This document shows, piece after piece, positions 47,244 to 58,011 of a DNA stretch of 64,000 nt. The notes beneath the pieces were generated by a model. The model ran no database searches. It was not told where the DNA came from and saw only the letters and a list, made by a program, of their open reading frames with translations. The DNA lies in assembly GCF_016908395.1 (NCBI RefSeq), contig NZ_JAFBDU010000003.1, positions 124,001 through 188,000 on the forward strand, written 5' to 3'. Within the stretch, counting starts at the first letter, position 1; each line of letters starts with the position of its first letter. A program made the position numbers and the translations under genes. Source of the stretch: Metabacillus crassostreae (GTDB taxonomy: Bacteria > Bacillota > Bacilli > Bacillales > Bacillaceae).

Positions 47244-48542
47244 TTAATAAATTGAAGTTGTTTCTTTAGATGTTTGTTCTAAAATTTCCTTCACTCTTGC
47301 TAAAAAGCGCCCACATATTAAACCATCTAAAACACGATGGTCCAGTGACATACATAAATTCACCATATCACGAACAGCGATCATACCATTTATGACAACT
47401 GGTCGTTTGACAATCGATTCTACCTGGACGATTGCGGCTTGAGGATAATTAATAATGCCCATAGACTGAACAGAACCAAATGATCCTGTATTATTTACAG
47501 TAAAGGTTCCACCTTGCATCTCTGAAGAAGTTAACTTACCATTTCTAACTTTATTGGCTAACTCTGTAATCTCTCTCGCAATACCTTTAATCGTTTTTTC
47601 ATCTGCCGCTTTAATAACAGGTACATACAATGAATCCTCTGTTGCGACAGCGATTGAAATATTAATATCTTTTTTCTGAATAATCTTATCTCCTGCCCAC
47701 ATTGAATTAATTTCAGGGAATTCCTTCAATGCTTGTGCTATAGCTTTTACAAAGAAAGCAAAAAACGTTAAATTAAAGCCTTCTTTTTTCTTAAATTCAT
47801 TTTTAATTGAATGACGGTATTCAACAAGATTTGTTACATCCACTTCCATCATCATCCATGCATGAGGTGCTTCATGTTTGCTTCGTACCATATTTGCAGC
47901 AATTGCTTTCCTCACACCTGAAACTGGAATTTCTATATCACCAGGTGTTACTGTGTGAGAAGCCGCAGGTGATGTTTTATTAACAGCTTCTTGCTCAGCT
48001 AACATCCTTGAATCTTCTTTATTTACTATTTCTTGTTTGTGATCTTGTTTCACAGGAATTGACCCATTAGCAATAATAGTTTGCAGATCTTTTCTCGTTA
48101 TTCTCCCACCTGCACCGGTTCCGTCAACTAACGTCAAATCAATGTCATTTTCTTGTGCAAGTCTTAATACTGCTGGAGAATAACGTGCTTTATTTGGAGC
48201 ATCTGTTTTGTTTTCTATAGTAGATTTATCGTTTGTTATAGAAACATTTTGATAATTTTCTTCATCAGTTATGCTTTTTGTAGTAGATGAAGTTTCTCCA
48301 CCTTCAACCTCAACAGTACAAATGACTTCACCAATCGCTAAAGTTTCATCTTCTTTTGCGATCAGTTCCTTTATAACTCCTGTGAATGAAGATGGAACCT
48401 CTGCATTCACTTTGTCAGTCATAACCTCAGCAATAGGATCATATTTATTTACCTTATCACCAACTGCTATTAACCATTTGCTTATTGTACCTTCTGTTAC
48501 ACTCTCACCTAACTGAGGCATTTTAATTTCTTCTATCGCCAC
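47244..48542 (-). CDS. bkdB: Branched-chain keto acid dehydrogenase E2 (dihydrolipoyl acyltransferase)
   Basis: 432 residues in three parts. The lipoyl domain (residues 1-80) has the lipoylated lysine in VMTDKVNAEVPS. A charged, flexible linker is followed by the peripheral subunit-binding domain near 120-155 (RYSPAVLRLAQENDIDL, GGRITRKDL). The catalytic acyltransferase domain (about 205-432) contains VSGVRKAIAANM and the active-site motif SLDHRVLDG near the end. It forms the core of the Bkd complex, moving acyl groups to CoA. Last gene of the bkd operon, followed by a strong terminator. Confidence 0.95.
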   Translation of the reverse strand: MAIEEIKMPQLGESVTEGTISKWLIAVGDKVNKYDPIAEVMTDKVNAEVPSSFTGVIKELIAKEDETLAIGEVICTVEVEGGETSSTTKSITDEENYQNVSITNDKSTIENKTDAPNKARYSPAVLRLAQENDIDLTLVDGTGAGGRITRKDLQTIIANGSIPVKQDHKQEIVNKEDSRMLAEQEAVNKTSPAASHTVTPGDIEIPVSGVRKAIAANMVRSKHEAPHAWMMMEVDVTNLVEYRHSIKNEFKKKEGFNLTFFAFFVKAIAQALKEFPEINSMWAGDKIIQKKDINISIAVATEDSLYVPVIKAADEKTIKGIAREITELANKVRNGKLTSSEMQGGTFTVNNTGSFGSVQSMGIINYPQAAIVQVESIVKRPVVINGMIAVRDMVNLCMSLDHRVLDGLICGRFLARVKEILEQTSKETTSIY

Positions 48543-48584
48543 TTGACTACCTCCTTTTAAAGGCTATTCTTGTAAAATACGATA

Positions 48585-49568
48585 TTAAAATTCAGCAAGC
48601 TTTCTTAATGCTTCTTCTACTTTATCTGGGTTAAGCATAAAAAACTTCTCCATCGTTGGTGCATAAGGCATAGCTGGAACATCTGGACCTCCAAGCCTCA
48701 TAATAGGTGCATCCAAGTCAAATAAGCAGTTCTCAGCTATAATCGCAGAAACTTCTCCGATAATACTTCCTTCTTTAGTATCCTCAGTTACAAGTAACAC
48801 CTTCCCTGTTTTAGAAGCCGCTTCGATTATTGCTTCCTTATCTAGGGGATAAATCGTTCTTAGATCTAACACATGAACGGATATTCCATCCTGAGCTAAT
48901 CTTTCTGCTGCTTGTAAAGCAAAGTGAACACATAGCCCATAAGTTATGACAGTGATGTCTTCTCCTTCACGCTTTACATCGGCTTTTCCTATTGGCAGTA
49001 CATAGTCATCATCAGGAACTTCTCCTTTAATTAGACGGTAGGCGCGTTTGTGTTCAAAATATAAAACTGGATCTTCATCACGTATAGCTGCTTTAAGTAA
49101 ACCTTTTGCATCATAAGGTGTAGACGGAATAACAATTTTCAAGCCTGGTTGATTTGCGAATATTGCTTCCACAGATTGGGAATGGTACAAAGCTCCATGC
49201 ACTCCACCGCCAAATGGAGCACGAATCGTAATTGGACAGCTCCAATCATTATTTGAGCGGTACCTTATTTTAGCCGCTTCTGAAATTATTTGATTTATTG
49301 CAGGCATAATAAAATCAGCGAATTGCATTTCTGCTATAGGTCTCATCCCATACATAGCTGCGCCAATACCAACTCCAGCAATTGCTGACTCTGCTAGTGG
49401 TGTATCTATTACTCGTTCTTCCCCGAATCTATCATATAAGCCTGCAGTAGCTTTAAAAACTCCACCTTTTCTACCAACATCTTCTCCAAGCACAAAGACT
49501 TTCTCGTCTCTTTCCATTTCTTCTCTCATCGCCATTGTAATAGCGTCAATATATGAAATTATCGGCAT
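48585..49568 (-). CDS. bkdAB: Branched-chain keto acid dehydrogenase E1 beta subunit
   Basis: 327-residue transketolase-like subunit. MPIISYIDAITMAMREEMER, VFVLGEDVGRKGGVFKAT, FGEERVIDTPLAESAIAGVG (with the glutamate that activates TPP) and LRTIYPLDKEAI are typical. It pairs with BkdAA to form the alpha2beta2 E1 that decarboxylates 2-oxo acids from Leu, Ile and Val. Separated from bkdAA by 12 bases. Confidence 0.95.
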   Translation of the reverse strand: MPIISYIDAITMAMREEMERDEKVFVLGEDVGRKGGVFKATAGLYDRFGEERVIDTPLAESAIAGVGIGAAMYGMRPIAEMQFADFIMPAINQIISEAAKIRYRSNNDWSCPITIRAPFGGGVHGALYHSQSVEAIFANQPGLKIVIPSTPYDAKGLLKAAIRDEDPVLYFEHKRAYRLIKGEVPDDDYVLPIGKADVKREGEDITVITYGLCVHFALQAAERLAQDGISVHVLDLRTIYPLDKEAIIEAASKTGKVLLVTEDTKEGSIIGEVSAIIAENCLFDLDAPIMRLGGPDVPAMPYAPTMEKFFMLNPDKVEEALRKLAEF

Positions 49569-49580
49569 TATAGTTCCCCC

Positions 49581-50573
49581 TTACTCTGCATAGACATATT
49601 TTAAGGCATGCTCTGGATCGGCATACGGTGCCGCTTCGGCATATTCTGTTGCTTCATTTACCAGCTTCACAATTCGTTCAACAATCTCTTTTTCTATCTC
49701 ATCTGTCAGAATATCTAAATCTTTTAGATAACTAGCAAATTTAAGGATAGGATCATTTTTCTTCGCTTCAGCTACCTCTTCTTGTTCACGATAGCTACGA
49801 TCATCATCATCACTAGAATGTGGTGTTAATCGGTAGGAAATCGCTTCAATTAATGTTGGTCCTTCTCCACGGCGACCTCGATCTCTAGCAGCTTTCACAG
49901 CACGATACACTTCAAGCGGATCATTCCCATCAACTGTTTCACCTGGCATGCCATATCCAATAGCTCGATCAGAAATCTTCTCACAAGCTACCTGCATATC
50001 ATAGGGAACAGAAATTGCATACTTGTTATTTTCACACATAAAAATAACTGGAAGCTTATGAACTGCGGCAAAATTTGCACCTTCATGAAAGTCACCTTGA
50101 TTTGAAGAACCTTCTCCAAACGTAACAAAGGTAACAAGATCCTTTTTCTGCATTCTACCAGCTAAAGCAATCCCTACTGCATGTGGTACTTGAGTTGTAA
50201 CAGGTGAAGAGCCTGTTACGATTCTATTTTTCCTCTGTCCGAAATGTCCCGGCATTTGACGCCCACCTGAATTAGGGTCCTCCGCTTTGGCAAAAGCTGA
50301 TAGCATTAACTCTTTTGCTGTCATTCCAAATGCTAACACAACACCCATATCACGGTAATAAGGAAGCACATAATCTTCTTTACGATCTAAAGCAAAGGCA
50401 GCTCCAACTTGTGCTGCTTCCTGTCCTTGACATGAAATAACAAATGGGATCTTTCCTGAACGATTTAACAACCACATACGCTCATCTATTTTCCTAGCCA
50501 ACAACATTGTTTCATACATGCCAAGCACATCTTCATTTGTTAAATTTAGTGAAATATGACGATTCTCTGTCAT
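49581..50573 (-). CDS. bkdAA: Branched-chain keto acid dehydrogenase E1 alpha subunit
   Basis: 330-residue thiamine diphosphate-binding subunit. The TPP/Mg motif runs from TFGEGSSNQGDFHEGANFA to CENNKYAIS, with the usual GDG written here as GEG. HFGQRKNRIVTGSSPVTTQV and the phosphorylation-loop-like region YRLTPHSSDDDD (about 270) are typical. First of the E1 genes, 104 bases after lpdV in the same direction. Confidence 0.95.
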   Translation of the reverse strand: MTENRHISLNLTNEDVLGMYETMLLARKIDERMWLLNRSGKIPFVISCQGQEAAQVGAAFALDRKEDYVLPYYRDMGVVLAFGMTAKELMLSAFAKAEDPNSGGRQMPGHFGQRKNRIVTGSSPVTTQVPHAVGIALAGRMQKKDLVTFVTFGEGSSNQGDFHEGANFAAVHKLPVIFMCENNKYAISVPYDMQVACEKISDRAIGYGMPGETVDGNDPLEVYRAVKAARDRGRRGEGPTLIEAISYRLTPHSSDDDDRSYREQEEVAEAKKNDPILKFASYLKDLDILTDEIEKEIVERIVKLVNEATEYAEAAPYADPEHALKYVYAE

Positions 50574-50677
50574 GCTAATCCCTCCTTAATAAGAAAAGCG
50601 CAAGCTCCTTGTTTAACCTAAAGCTAGACACTAAATATAAATTTTTAATTTTATTTACTAGCATTGATCTAAACGAT

Positions 50678-52102
50678 TTAATAATGAATCGCTTTCCCAT
50701 ATACCGCAAGTGCTGCTTCACCAATTGCCTCAGATAATGTAGGATGTGGATGAATAGTATGTGAAATCTCCCAAGGTGTTGCATCTAAGACTTTGGCAAG
50801 ACCTGCTTCTGAAATCATATCAGTTACATGAGGACCAATCATATGAACTCCTAATACATCATCTGTGTTTTCATCTACGACAATTTTTACAAATCCATCT
50901 GCTTCTCCAAAAACAAGAGCCTTACCGATTGCACTAAATGGGAATTTACCAACTTTCACCTTAAAGTTTTTCTCCTTAGCTTCTTCCTCTGTGTAACCTA
51001 CACTTGCAATTTCAGGTGAACTGTAGATACATTTTGAAATTAGAGTCTCATCAATCGGAAGGGGATTTTGATTTGCTATATGCTCCACTGCTACAATTCC
51101 CTCATGTGAAGCTACATGGGCCAGTTGTAATCCGCCAATTACATCGCCAATTGCGTAAATATGTGATTCTTTTGTTTGGTAATATTTATTTGTATCAATA
51201 TAGCCCTTTTCTATTTTGATATCAGTGTTTTCAATACCAATACCTTCTATATTAGGTAAACGTCCAACAGAAACTAAAATTCGGTCTGCAGAGAAAGATG
51301 CTTTCTCATTATTCAATTCTGCTTGAATCGTTACTGTATTTTCATGTTTGACAAGAGTTTCAGGTAATACCTTAGCATCTGTAATAATCTTAATACCTTT
51401 TTTTGTCATTAATTTCTTCATTTCATTTGCGATCTCTTTATCTTCTGTAGGAAGAATTCGATCAGAATATTCTAATACGGTTACTTCTACATCAAAATCA
51501 GATAACATAGATGCCCACTCAATTCCAATAACACCACCACCAACGATAATAACTGATTTTGGCAGACTTTCTAATTCTAGTGCTTCATCGGAAGTTAGGA
51601 CCAATTCTCCATCAATATCTAGTCCAGGAAGACTTCGGGGACGTGAACCAGTTGCAACAATTACATTTTTCGGAATCAGCATCTCGTTTTCTTCTCCATT
51701 ATTCATTTCAACAGAAATCGTACCTGGCATTGGAGAGAAGATTGAAGGACCTAAGATCCGGCCAATTCCCTCATAAATATCAATACTGCCTTTCTTCATT
51801 AAGTGTTGCACACCATTATGTAATTGTTCGATAATTGATTGTTTTCGTTGTTGAACTTTAAGAAAATTAAGCTTTACTTCAGCAGTTTCAACACCAAATT
51901 CTTCACTTTTTTTAGTTGTTGCAAAAACCTCAGCACTTCTCAGTAACGCCTTACTTGGGATGCACCCCTTATGAAGGCATGTTCCACCTAACTTACTTTT
52001 TTCTACTACTGCTGTTTTAAGTCCTAGCTGTGATGCACGAATAGCCGCTACATACCCACCAGTTCCTCCACCAAGAATAACGAGATCGTATTCAGTAGCC
52101 AT
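50678..52102 (-). CDS. lpdV: Dihydrolipoamide dehydrogenase (E3) of the Bkd complex
   Basis: 474-residue flavoprotein disulfide reductase that reoxidises the lipoyl groups of BkdB. FAD motif LVILGGGTGGYVAAIRAS, redox-active disulfide GGTCLHKGCIPSKALL (Cys about 42 and 47), NAD motif VIIVGGGVIGIEWASML (about 178), second FAD motif IYAIGDVIGGLQLAHVA, and the catalytic HIHPHPTLSEA-type His at the C-terminus (HTIHPHPTLSEAIGE). A copy of repeat family I lies between this gene and buk. Confidence 0.95.
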   Translation of the reverse strand: MATEYDLVILGGGTGGYVAAIRASQLGLKTAVVEKSKLGGTCLHKGCIPSKALLRSAEVFATTKKSEEFGVETAEVKLNFLKVQQRKQSIIEQLHNGVQHLMKKGSIDIYEGIGRILGPSIFSPMPGTISVEMNNGEENEMLIPKNVIVATGSRPRSLPGLDIDGELVLTSDEALELESLPKSVIIVGGGVIGIEWASMLSDFDVEVTVLEYSDRILPTEDKEIANEMKKLMTKKGIKIITDAKVLPETLVKHENTVTIQAELNNEKASFSADRILVSVGRLPNIEGIGIENTDIKIEKGYIDTNKYYQTKESHIYAIGDVIGGLQLAHVASHEGIVAVEHIANQNPLPIDETLISKCIYSSPEIASVGYTEEEAKEKNFKVKVGKFPFSAIGKALVFGEADGFVKIVVDENTDDVLGVHMIGPHVTDMISEAGLAKVLDATPWEISHTIHPHPTLSEAIGEAALAVYGKAIHY

Positions 52103-52142
52103 TTTCGAACGCCTCCTTTAACCGAATCTTCAACATTAATTA

Positions 52143-52304
52143 AGCTGTTTTCGTAAACTTTGTTGCTTTTAGACATATGAAGAAAACAGCACTGTATAAA
52201 GTCTAGTGGCATCTTTTCTTCTCAAAATAAGTACCTTATATATGATAAAACCATTGTTACTACTCGAAATTAGGTAATTAGCAACAATGCTTCAGAAAAG
52301 AGCC
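52143..52304 (+). repeat. MITE-like repeat family I, copy 6, inside the bkd operon (162 bp)
   Basis: Starts AGCTGTTTTCGTAAACTTTG, contains GTCTAGTGGCATCTTTTCTT, and ends GCAACAATGCTTCAGAAAAG plus AGCC. The left end can also pair internally: GCTGTTTTC with GAAAACAGC, nine perfect pairs. It ends one base before the buk stop codon. Confidence 0.9.
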
Positions 52305-53414
52305 TTAATTAAAGATTTTTGAAGTCATCTTTTCATTAGGATAATCTTTTGCTTTTTCCTCTCCTAATAAAACGCGTAAAGCACCTTCTGCTAATGCTTG
52401 AAGTTCATTTTCACCAGGAAATACTAATACATCAGCTATCCAATCTATATAAGAAGAAATTTCTTTTACAAATTTCTTACCGTAAGCTAAACCACCAGTT
52501 AAGACGATTGCATCTACTTTACCTTTTAAAACAGCACTAGCAGATCCTATTTCCTTCGCAATTTGATAAGCCATTGCAGAATAGATGAGTGTCGCTTCTG
52601 GATTTCCCGCCTCTACCATCTTTTCTACTTTAACTGCATCATTCGTTCCTAAGTAGCCAACAAGACCACCTTGACCTACAAGCTTCTTCATCATTTCTTC
52701 ACGGAAGAAATCACCTGAGTAACACATTGACACCAAATCACCAGCAGGAACTGTACCTGCACGCTCTGGGCTAAATGGTCCATCACCATGAAGACCATTA
52801 TTTACATCAATTACACGCCCCTGCTTATGAGCTCCTACAGTTATACCTCCACCCATATGTGTAATAATAAGGTTCATTTCTTCATATTTACGATGATGAT
52901 CTGCAGCAACTCGTCGCGCAACTGCCTTTTGGTTTAACGCATGAAAGATACTTCTTCTTTCAATTGCTGGAACTCCTGATACTTTTGCTATTTCATGCAT
53001 TTCATCAACCACAACTGGATCCACTATATAAGCAGGAATGTTTAATCCATTTGCAATCTCAAAAGCAATAATTCCACCTAAATTTGATGCATGCTGTCCA
53101 GCAAATCCGTTTCTTAAGTCTTCTAGCATTTGATCATTTACCGTATACGTGCCACCTTCTATTGGACGTAATAACCCCCCACGTCCACAAACAGCATTTA
53201 ATTTGGAGATATTAATGCCTTCTTCATCAAGTGTTTCAAGAATCGTTTGCTTTCTAAATTCATATTGATCAATAATGCTTGGAAACGTATTAATCTTCTC
53301 TGCATCATGTCTAAGTGTTTTCTCAAACATAGATCTCTCATTATCAAAAACACCTATTTTCGTTGATGTGGATCCTGGATTAATAACAAGGATTCGATAT
53401 TCATTAACCTGCAA
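52305..53414 (-). CDS. buk: Butyrate kinase
   Basis: 369-residue ASKHA kinase: butyryl phosphate (and branched-chain acyl phosphates) + ADP to acid + ATP. Adenosine-binding motif [14 protein letters not shown] at the N-terminus, [20 protein letters not shown] near 190, [11 protein letters not shown] near 305 and [19 protein letters not shown] at the end. With Ptb it converts acyl-CoA to free acid with ATP gain, or in reverse activates branched acids. Fourth position in B. subtilis order ptb-bcd-buk-lpdV is kept. Confidence 0.94.
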   Translation of the reverse strand: MQVNEYRILVINPGSTSTKIGVFDNERSMFEKTLRHDAEKINTFPSIIDQYEFRKQTILETLDEEGINISKLNAVCGRGGLLRPIEGGTYTVNDQMLEDLRNGFAGQHASNLGGIIAFEIANGLNIPAYIVDPVVVDEMHEIAKVSGVPAIERRSIFHALNQKAVARRVAADHHRKYEEMNLIITHMGGGITVGAHKQGRVIDVNNGLHGDGPFSPERAGTVPAGDLVSMCYSGDFFREEMMKKLVGQGGLVGYLGTNDAVKVEKMVEAGNPEATLIYSAMAYQIAKEIGSASAVLKGKVDAIVLTGGLAYGKKFVKEISSYIDWIADVLVFPGENELQALAEGALRVLLGEEKAKDYPNEKMTSKIFN

Positions 53415-53538
53415 CGTTTAAACCTCCGTATAGTGAGATATCCTTTCCCATTTAGGGTTTATCACCCTTATCTATCTTAATGTGAAATTGGAGTTAAGAG
53501 ATTCCTCCTCCTAACTCCAGTAACTGCGTAAATAGTCC

Positions 53539-54636
53539 TTATGACTTACGACTTAAAATATGATGACCATTCTGAAGGAACTGACTTCTTGAATTTCTCA
53601 TTCGAGCAATTCTTTCTTCAGCTAAACGATCAGCAGCCACATATGTTGGAATATTGTCACGTTTTGCAATCTCAATAACACGCTCAATATTACTATAAAT
53701 TCCTTCTACCTTTTTCAAAGCTCTCTCACTATTATAGCCATATAATTCGTCTGCAACATTTATAACTCCACCAGCATTTATCACATAATCAGGAGCATAA
53801 ACAATCCCCATTTCATGAATTAGATCTCCATGCTGTGTATCTTTTAGTTGATTATTAGCAGCACCAGCAATAACACTTGCTTTCAGTTGTGGAATTGTCA
53901 CATCGTTTATTGTTGCTCCAAGTGCACAAGGAGCATAAATATCACATTCGACTGAATAGATATCATTAGGTTCTACAGCTTTTGCATCAAAGTCTTCAAC
54001 CGCACGACGAACTGCATCTTTATTAATATCAGTAACAATTAATTGTGCTCCTTCTTCATGAAGATGTTTACACAAGTTGTATGCAACATTTCCAACACCT
54101 TGAACAGCTACAACTTTCCCTTCAAGCGAATCTGTGCCAAATGCCTCTTTTGCCGCAGCTTTCATTCCACGATATACACCATAAGCTGTAACTGGTGACG
54201 GGTTACCAGATGAACCAAACGCAGGTGAAATCCCTGTAACATAATCTGTTTCTTCATGAATTAAATCCATATCTGCAACAGTTGTGCCAACATCCTCAGC
54301 TGTTATGTAACGTCCATTTAATCCTTGAATATATCGTCCAAAAGCACGGAATAACTCTTCATTTTTATCTTTTCTAGGGTCTCCAATAATAACTGTTTTA
54401 CCACCACCAAGATTTAAACCTGCCGCTGCATTTTTATAAGTCATTCCACGAGCTAAACGAAGAGCATCTTCAATTGCTTCTTCTTCTGAATTGTATGTCC
54501 ACATACGAGTTCCACCTAATGCAGGTCCTAGTGTTGTGTCATGAATGGCAATAATCGCCTTTAACCCTGATTGTTTATCTTGACAAAAAACTAGTTGCTC
54601 ATAATCATACTTCTCCATATATTTGAAGATTTCCAT
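53539..54636 (-). CDS. bcd: Leucine dehydrogenase (branched-chain amino acid dehydrogenase)
   Basis: 365 residues. NAD-dependent oxidative deamination of Leu, Val and Ile to 2-oxo acids. The catalytic lysine and substrate site are in [20 protein letters not shown] and [19 protein letters not shown] (residues about 40-82). The NAD motif is [18 protein letters not shown] near 180. [18 protein letters not shown] and [10 protein letters not shown] are standard for Leu/Phe/Val dehydrogenases. It feeds the Bkd complex encoded downstream. Confidence 0.96.
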   Translation of the reverse strand: MEIFKYMEKYDYEQLVFCQDKQSGLKAIIAIHDTTLGPALGGTRMWTYNSEEEAIEDALRLARGMTYKNAAAGLNLGGGKTVIIGDPRKDKNEELFRAFGRYIQGLNGRYITAEDVGTTVADMDLIHEETDYVTGISPAFGSSGNPSPVTAYGVYRGMKAAAKEAFGTDSLEGKVVAVQGVGNVAYNLCKHLHEEGAQLIVTDINKDAVRRAVEDFDAKAVEPNDIYSVECDIYAPCALGATINDVTIPQLKASVIAGAANNQLKDTQHGDLIHEMGIVYAPDYVINAGGVINVADELYGYNSERALKKVEGIYSNIERVIEIAKRDNIPTYVAADRLAEERIARMRNSRSQFLQNGHHILSRKS

Positions 54637-54658
54637 GTTGTATTTCCTCCTAATTTTC

Positions 54659-55555
54659 TCACTTTTCAGTAGAGCATAAAGCTAATGCTAAAGAATATAA
54701 TTTACTTTCTGAAGTATCTGATCGACTTGTTAAAACTATTGGAGCTTTAGCCCCAGCAATAACCGCTCCTACTTTTGCTTTGGCAAAATAGATGAGTGAT
54801 TTATATAGAACATTACCTGTTTCGATAGAAGGAACAAATAAAATATCTGCTTGACCTGCCACAGGACTGCTAATTCCTTTTAATTCAGCTGCATCTAAAG
54901 AAATTGCATTATCAAGCGCCAACGGTCCATCAATAAGGCAATTTTTAATTTGACCTCTTTTATTCATAATTGTTAAGGCAGCAGCATCAATTGTTGCTTG
55001 CATTGATTGATTAATGGTCTCAACAGCAGTAATAACAGCAACCTTAGGCTGAGCAATGCCAATCGCTCTTGCAACTTCAACCGAGTTGTTTATAATTTGC
55101 TCTTTTTGACTTAGATCTGGAGCGATATTCATAGCAGCATCTGTCACTATTGTTAATTTTGAGAAGTTAGCTACTTCAAAAACTGCAACATGAGATAACA
55201 CTTTTCCCATTCTAAGTCCATATTCCTTATTTAATACAGCTTTTAATAAGGTTGAGGTCGGAACATGACCTTTCATTAAAACTGATGCTTCATTTTCAAA
55301 AACAGCTTTAACGGCCTGTTGAGATGCTTGTTCCTTAGATCTTGTGTGAATAACTTTAACATAGTCCTTGTTACAGCCCTTTTTCACTAATAACTCTTCA
55401 ATTTCATCTTTATTTCCAAAAAGCAAGAATTGAGCTAAGTCTCGATTAATAGCTTCAGCCACAGCTTCTATTACTTCTTCATCCTCTGCAGAAGCAACTG
55501 CTACAGTATTACCTCTTAATTTAGCAGCTTCTATTAGCAGATCATCTAAATTCAT
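54659..55555 (-). CDS. ptb: Phosphate butyryltransferase
   Basis: 298 residues. Transfers the acyl group of butyryl- or branched acyl-CoA to phosphate. Family features: [58 protein letters not shown] and [20 protein letters not shown]. First gene of the bkd operon, preceded by a -24/-12 promoter at 55608-55623. It acts in sequence with Buk. Confidence 0.94.
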   Translation of the reverse strand: MNLDDLLIEAAKLRGNTVAVASAEDEEVIEAVAEAINRDLAQFLLFGNKDEIEELLVKKGCNKDYVKVIHTRSKEQASQQAVKAVFENEASVLMKGHVPTSTLLKAVLNKEYGLRMGKVLSHVAVFEVANFSKLTIVTDAAMNIAPDLSQKEQIINNSVEVARAIGIAQPKVAVITAVETINQSMQATIDAAALTIMNKRGQIKNCLIDGPLALDNAISLDAAELKGISSPVAGQADILFVPSIETGNVLYKSLIYFAKAKVGAVIAGAKAPIVLTSRSDTSESKLYSLALALCSTEK

Positions 55556-55607
55556 TTAAGCTTCAAATCCTTCCACTAATGTTTTCATCTGCATCTACTA
55601 TCTTTAA

Positions 55608-55623
55608 TGCAAGAATCGTGCCA
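55608..55623 (-). promoter_or_regulatory. Sigma-54 (SigL) -24/-12 promoter of the bkd operon
   Basis: The minus strand reads TGGCACGATTCTTGCA, an exact TGGCAC-N5-TTGCA. It lies about 50 bases before ptb. The matching activator gene, bkdR, ends 175 bases further upstream. Between them (55624-55798) activator sites are expected; TCGAAAAAAATATTTCGA is one short inverted repeat there, unassigned. Confidence 0.93.
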
Positions 55624-55798
55624 ACAAATCTTTTTTCGAAATATTTTTTTCGATATATCTAACTTGTCCTTTTTCCTTATGTTTTAAGGCGGTCTTTCTG
55701 CACATTTTAAGAATTATGTATTAAGAGCACACTATTAGTTTTTTAGAAGTTCTTTTATATCATATACCGATCATGCACCTTTTTGCAAACTATGAATT

Positions 55799-57871
55799 TT
55801 ATTGCATGCTATTATTTGCAAGGTTATACTTTTCCATCTTATAATATAAACTCCTTAAAGAAATTCCTAGTGCTTTTGCAGTTTTTGTTCGATTATATTC
55901 ATGAAGCTCTAATGAGTTTTTAACTACTTCTGCTTCCACTCTTTCAACAACCTCAGAAAGTGTCTCTTCATTATTATGAACAAAACGGCCAGTTTCTTGT
56001 GCTTTTCTTTCTTTAGCCGAAAGCTGCAGCATCGGAATATGCTTTCCATCAATTTCAATTTCATGATGTTCCATAAATATAATAGCCCTTCCAAGGATGT
56101 TCTCAAGCTCACGAACATTACCTGGCCAATCATATTGTAGTAAAAGTTTAAGTGCTTTAGCATTTACACACTCAATATTTCTTCCATAATCTTGATTTAA
56201 CTTCCCGACTAACCTTTCACATAAAGCAGGAATATCTCCTTTACGATCTCTTAAAGGAGGTATTGAAATTGGGTATCTATTCAAACGATAGTAAAGATCT
56301 TCTCTAAAATCTCCTTCAGACATAGCTTTTTCAATATTGACATTTGTAGCAGCAATTACTCGAACATTTACAGCAATTGGCTTTGTTCCTCCAACTCTTA
56401 CAATTTCATTTTCTTGCAGAACTCTTAATAGCTTCGCTTGCATGTTAGCCGATAATTCACCAATTTCATCTAAAAAAATACTACCATTATTTGCTTCTTC
56501 AAAAAATCCTCGTTTCCCTCCGCGCTTCGCTCCAGAAAAAGCTCCTTCCTCGTAACCAAACAGCTCACTTTCAAGTAAATTTTCTGAGATCGCAGCACAA
56601 TTAACTCGTATAAATTTGTTATACTTTCGATCACTTGCATTATGTATAGCATGAGCAAAAAGCTCTTTACCTGTCCCAGATTCACCTCTTAATAAAACAG
56701 TAGCAGGTGTTTTTGCTCCAAGTTTTGCTTGCTCTATAGACATTTTAATTTCATCGCTTACACCTATAATATCCTCAAAGGTATATTTCGCTTCTAAAGT
56801 ACGAATAATTTGCCTAGCTCGATTAAGCTCGGTTGTTAATGTTTGAATTTCAGACATATCATGTATAACACCAACACTACCTTTTAGCTTCCCATCCACA
56901 ATTACTGGAGCCACATTAACAATCACATCTTTTTTCGAAGGACCAACCTTCATTCTAGCTCCTCTGACAGCACGCCTTGTTTTCAGTACCTGCATATGCA
57001 TACTTTCACCTTCAGATATATCTGCAGTCGCCGGCTTTCCAATAACCTGTTCCTCTGTTAATCCGGTCATCTTTGTATAAGCTCGATTAATAAGAATTCC
57101 ATGACCTTCTTCATCAACTACAGAAATTGCTTCCTCTGAGGATTGAATAATTGCCTCAAGCATAACTTGAATTTCCTTTAAATTCGTCACTTCTTCTGCT
57201 AAGTTAACAACTTCAGTTATATCCTTAAACAAAGATAATGCTCCAAGTAGATTACCCGATTCATCAATCATCGGAATTCTTGTTGTAATGATCTTTAAAC
57301 CATTTTCTAAAACTTGTTCTTGATTTGTTTCAAGCTCTCTTGTTTTTAATGTCCTTGAAAGCATGCTGGAGGGTATCACATCATTAATATTCATACCTAG
57401 CGCAGCTTTTCTGGAAAAACCCGTGATTTTCTCTGCTGTTTTATTGAAAAGAATGATTTTTTCGTTCGTATCAATAACAATCATTCCATCATTTGTTGAA
57501 TTCAATATTGTTTGTTGCTTATATGCTTCTTCTTTAAGTCTTGCAATTAATACTTCTTTTTCATCAACTAGTTCAGAAATAATATAAGCTACTGAACCTG
57601 GTATAATTACCACGCCTTGAGCTACATCTCTATGCAACTCTTGCATAACCTCTTCACTACCTGTCGCTTCAATAATAATACTTATCTTCTCATTGATCAT
57701 CGTTTTCCAATTAGAACCTATGTTTATACCTAATTTTCTCGCATATTCTAATCCAGGCGCTCTCTCATTTATATCAACAACAGCAATAACATGCATAATG
57801 TTAGTTTCTACAATTCTTTTTAATAGTGCTGTTCCACCTTTACCTGCTCCTACAATCATTACTTGTTGCAT
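55799..57871 (-). CDS. bkdR: Sigma-54-dependent transcriptional activator BkdR
   Basis: About 690 residues. The N-terminal part starts like a Rossmann domain ([16 protein letters not shown], then [19 protein letters not shown]). Two PAS domains follow ([20 protein letters not shown] near 135; [20 protein letters not shown] near 260). The AAA+ domain (about 370-600) has Walker [14 protein letters not shown], the sigma-54 contact loop GAFSGA instead of GAFTGA, and [14 protein letters not shown] Fis-type HTH ([20 protein letters not shown]) ends it. The start at 57871 (MQQVMIVG) follows AGAAGGGG; the longer frame is unlikely. It activates ptb-bcd-buk-lpdV-bkd in response to Ile or Val in B. subtilis. 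Confidence 0.94.
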   Translation of the reverse strand: MQQVMIVGAGKGGTALLKRIVETNIMHVIAVVDINERAPGLEYARKLGINIGSNWKTMINEKISIIIEATGSEEVMQELHRDVAQGVVIIPGSVAYIISELVDEKEVLIARLKEEAYKQQTILNSTNDGMIVIDTNEKIILFNKTAEKITGFSRKAALGMNINDVIPSSMLSRTLKTRELETNQEQVLENGLKIITTRIPMIDESGNLLGALSLFKDITEVVNLAEEVTNLKEIQVMLEAIIQSSEEAISVVDEEGHGILINRAYTKMTGLTEEQVIGKPATADISEGESMHMQVLKTRRAVRGARMKVGPSKKDVIVNVAPVIVDGKLKGSVGVIHDMSEIQTLTTELNRARQIIRTLEAKYTFEDIIGVSDEIKMSIEQAKLGAKTPATVLLRGESGTGKELFAHAIHNASDRKYNKFIRVNCAAISENLLESELFGYEEGAFSGAKRGGKRGFFEEANNGSIFLDEIGELSANMQAKLLRVLQENEIVRVGGTKPIAVNVRVIAATNVNIEKAMSEGDFREDLYYRLNRYPISIPPLRDRKGDIPALCERLVGKLNQDYGRNIECVNAKALKLLLQYDWPGNVRELENILGRAIIFMEHHEIEIDGKHIPMLQLSAKERKAQETGRFVHNNEETLSEVVERVEAEVVKNSLELHEYNRTKTAKALGISLRSLYYKMEKYNLANNSMQ

Positions 57872-57947
57872 ATTCTCATATCCCCTTCTAAATAAACTTG
57901 TTACTTTCCACCCCATTGTTAGACACTGCAATTTTTTGCATACCTAT

Positions 57948-57976
57948 ATCATAGCCTATCGAATAACACTTGACAA
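57948..57976 (-). promoter_or_regulatory. Sigma-A promoter of bkdR
   Basis: On the minus strand TTGTCA, a 17-base spacer, then TATGAT. The predicted start is about 70 bases before the bkdR ATG. Confidence 0.6.
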
Positions 57977-58011
57977 ACAGGTAATAGAAACAGACAATTA
58001 ATATGTATGAT

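Noticed and set aside
50575-50784. 69-residue frame overlapping the end of lpdV
   Set aside because: It overlaps the conserved C-terminus of LpdV in another frame and lacks a binding site.
53487-53520. Hairpin between bcd and buk as a terminator
   Set aside because: The stem TGGAGTTA/TAACTCCA is fair, but no U tract follows on the minus strand, so its effect is doubtful.
55765-55790. Second -24/-12-like sequence on the plus strand (TGCAC...TTGCA)
   Set aside because: The spacing between the GC elements is one base short, the GG of the -24 box is missing, and it would read into the antisense of bkdR.
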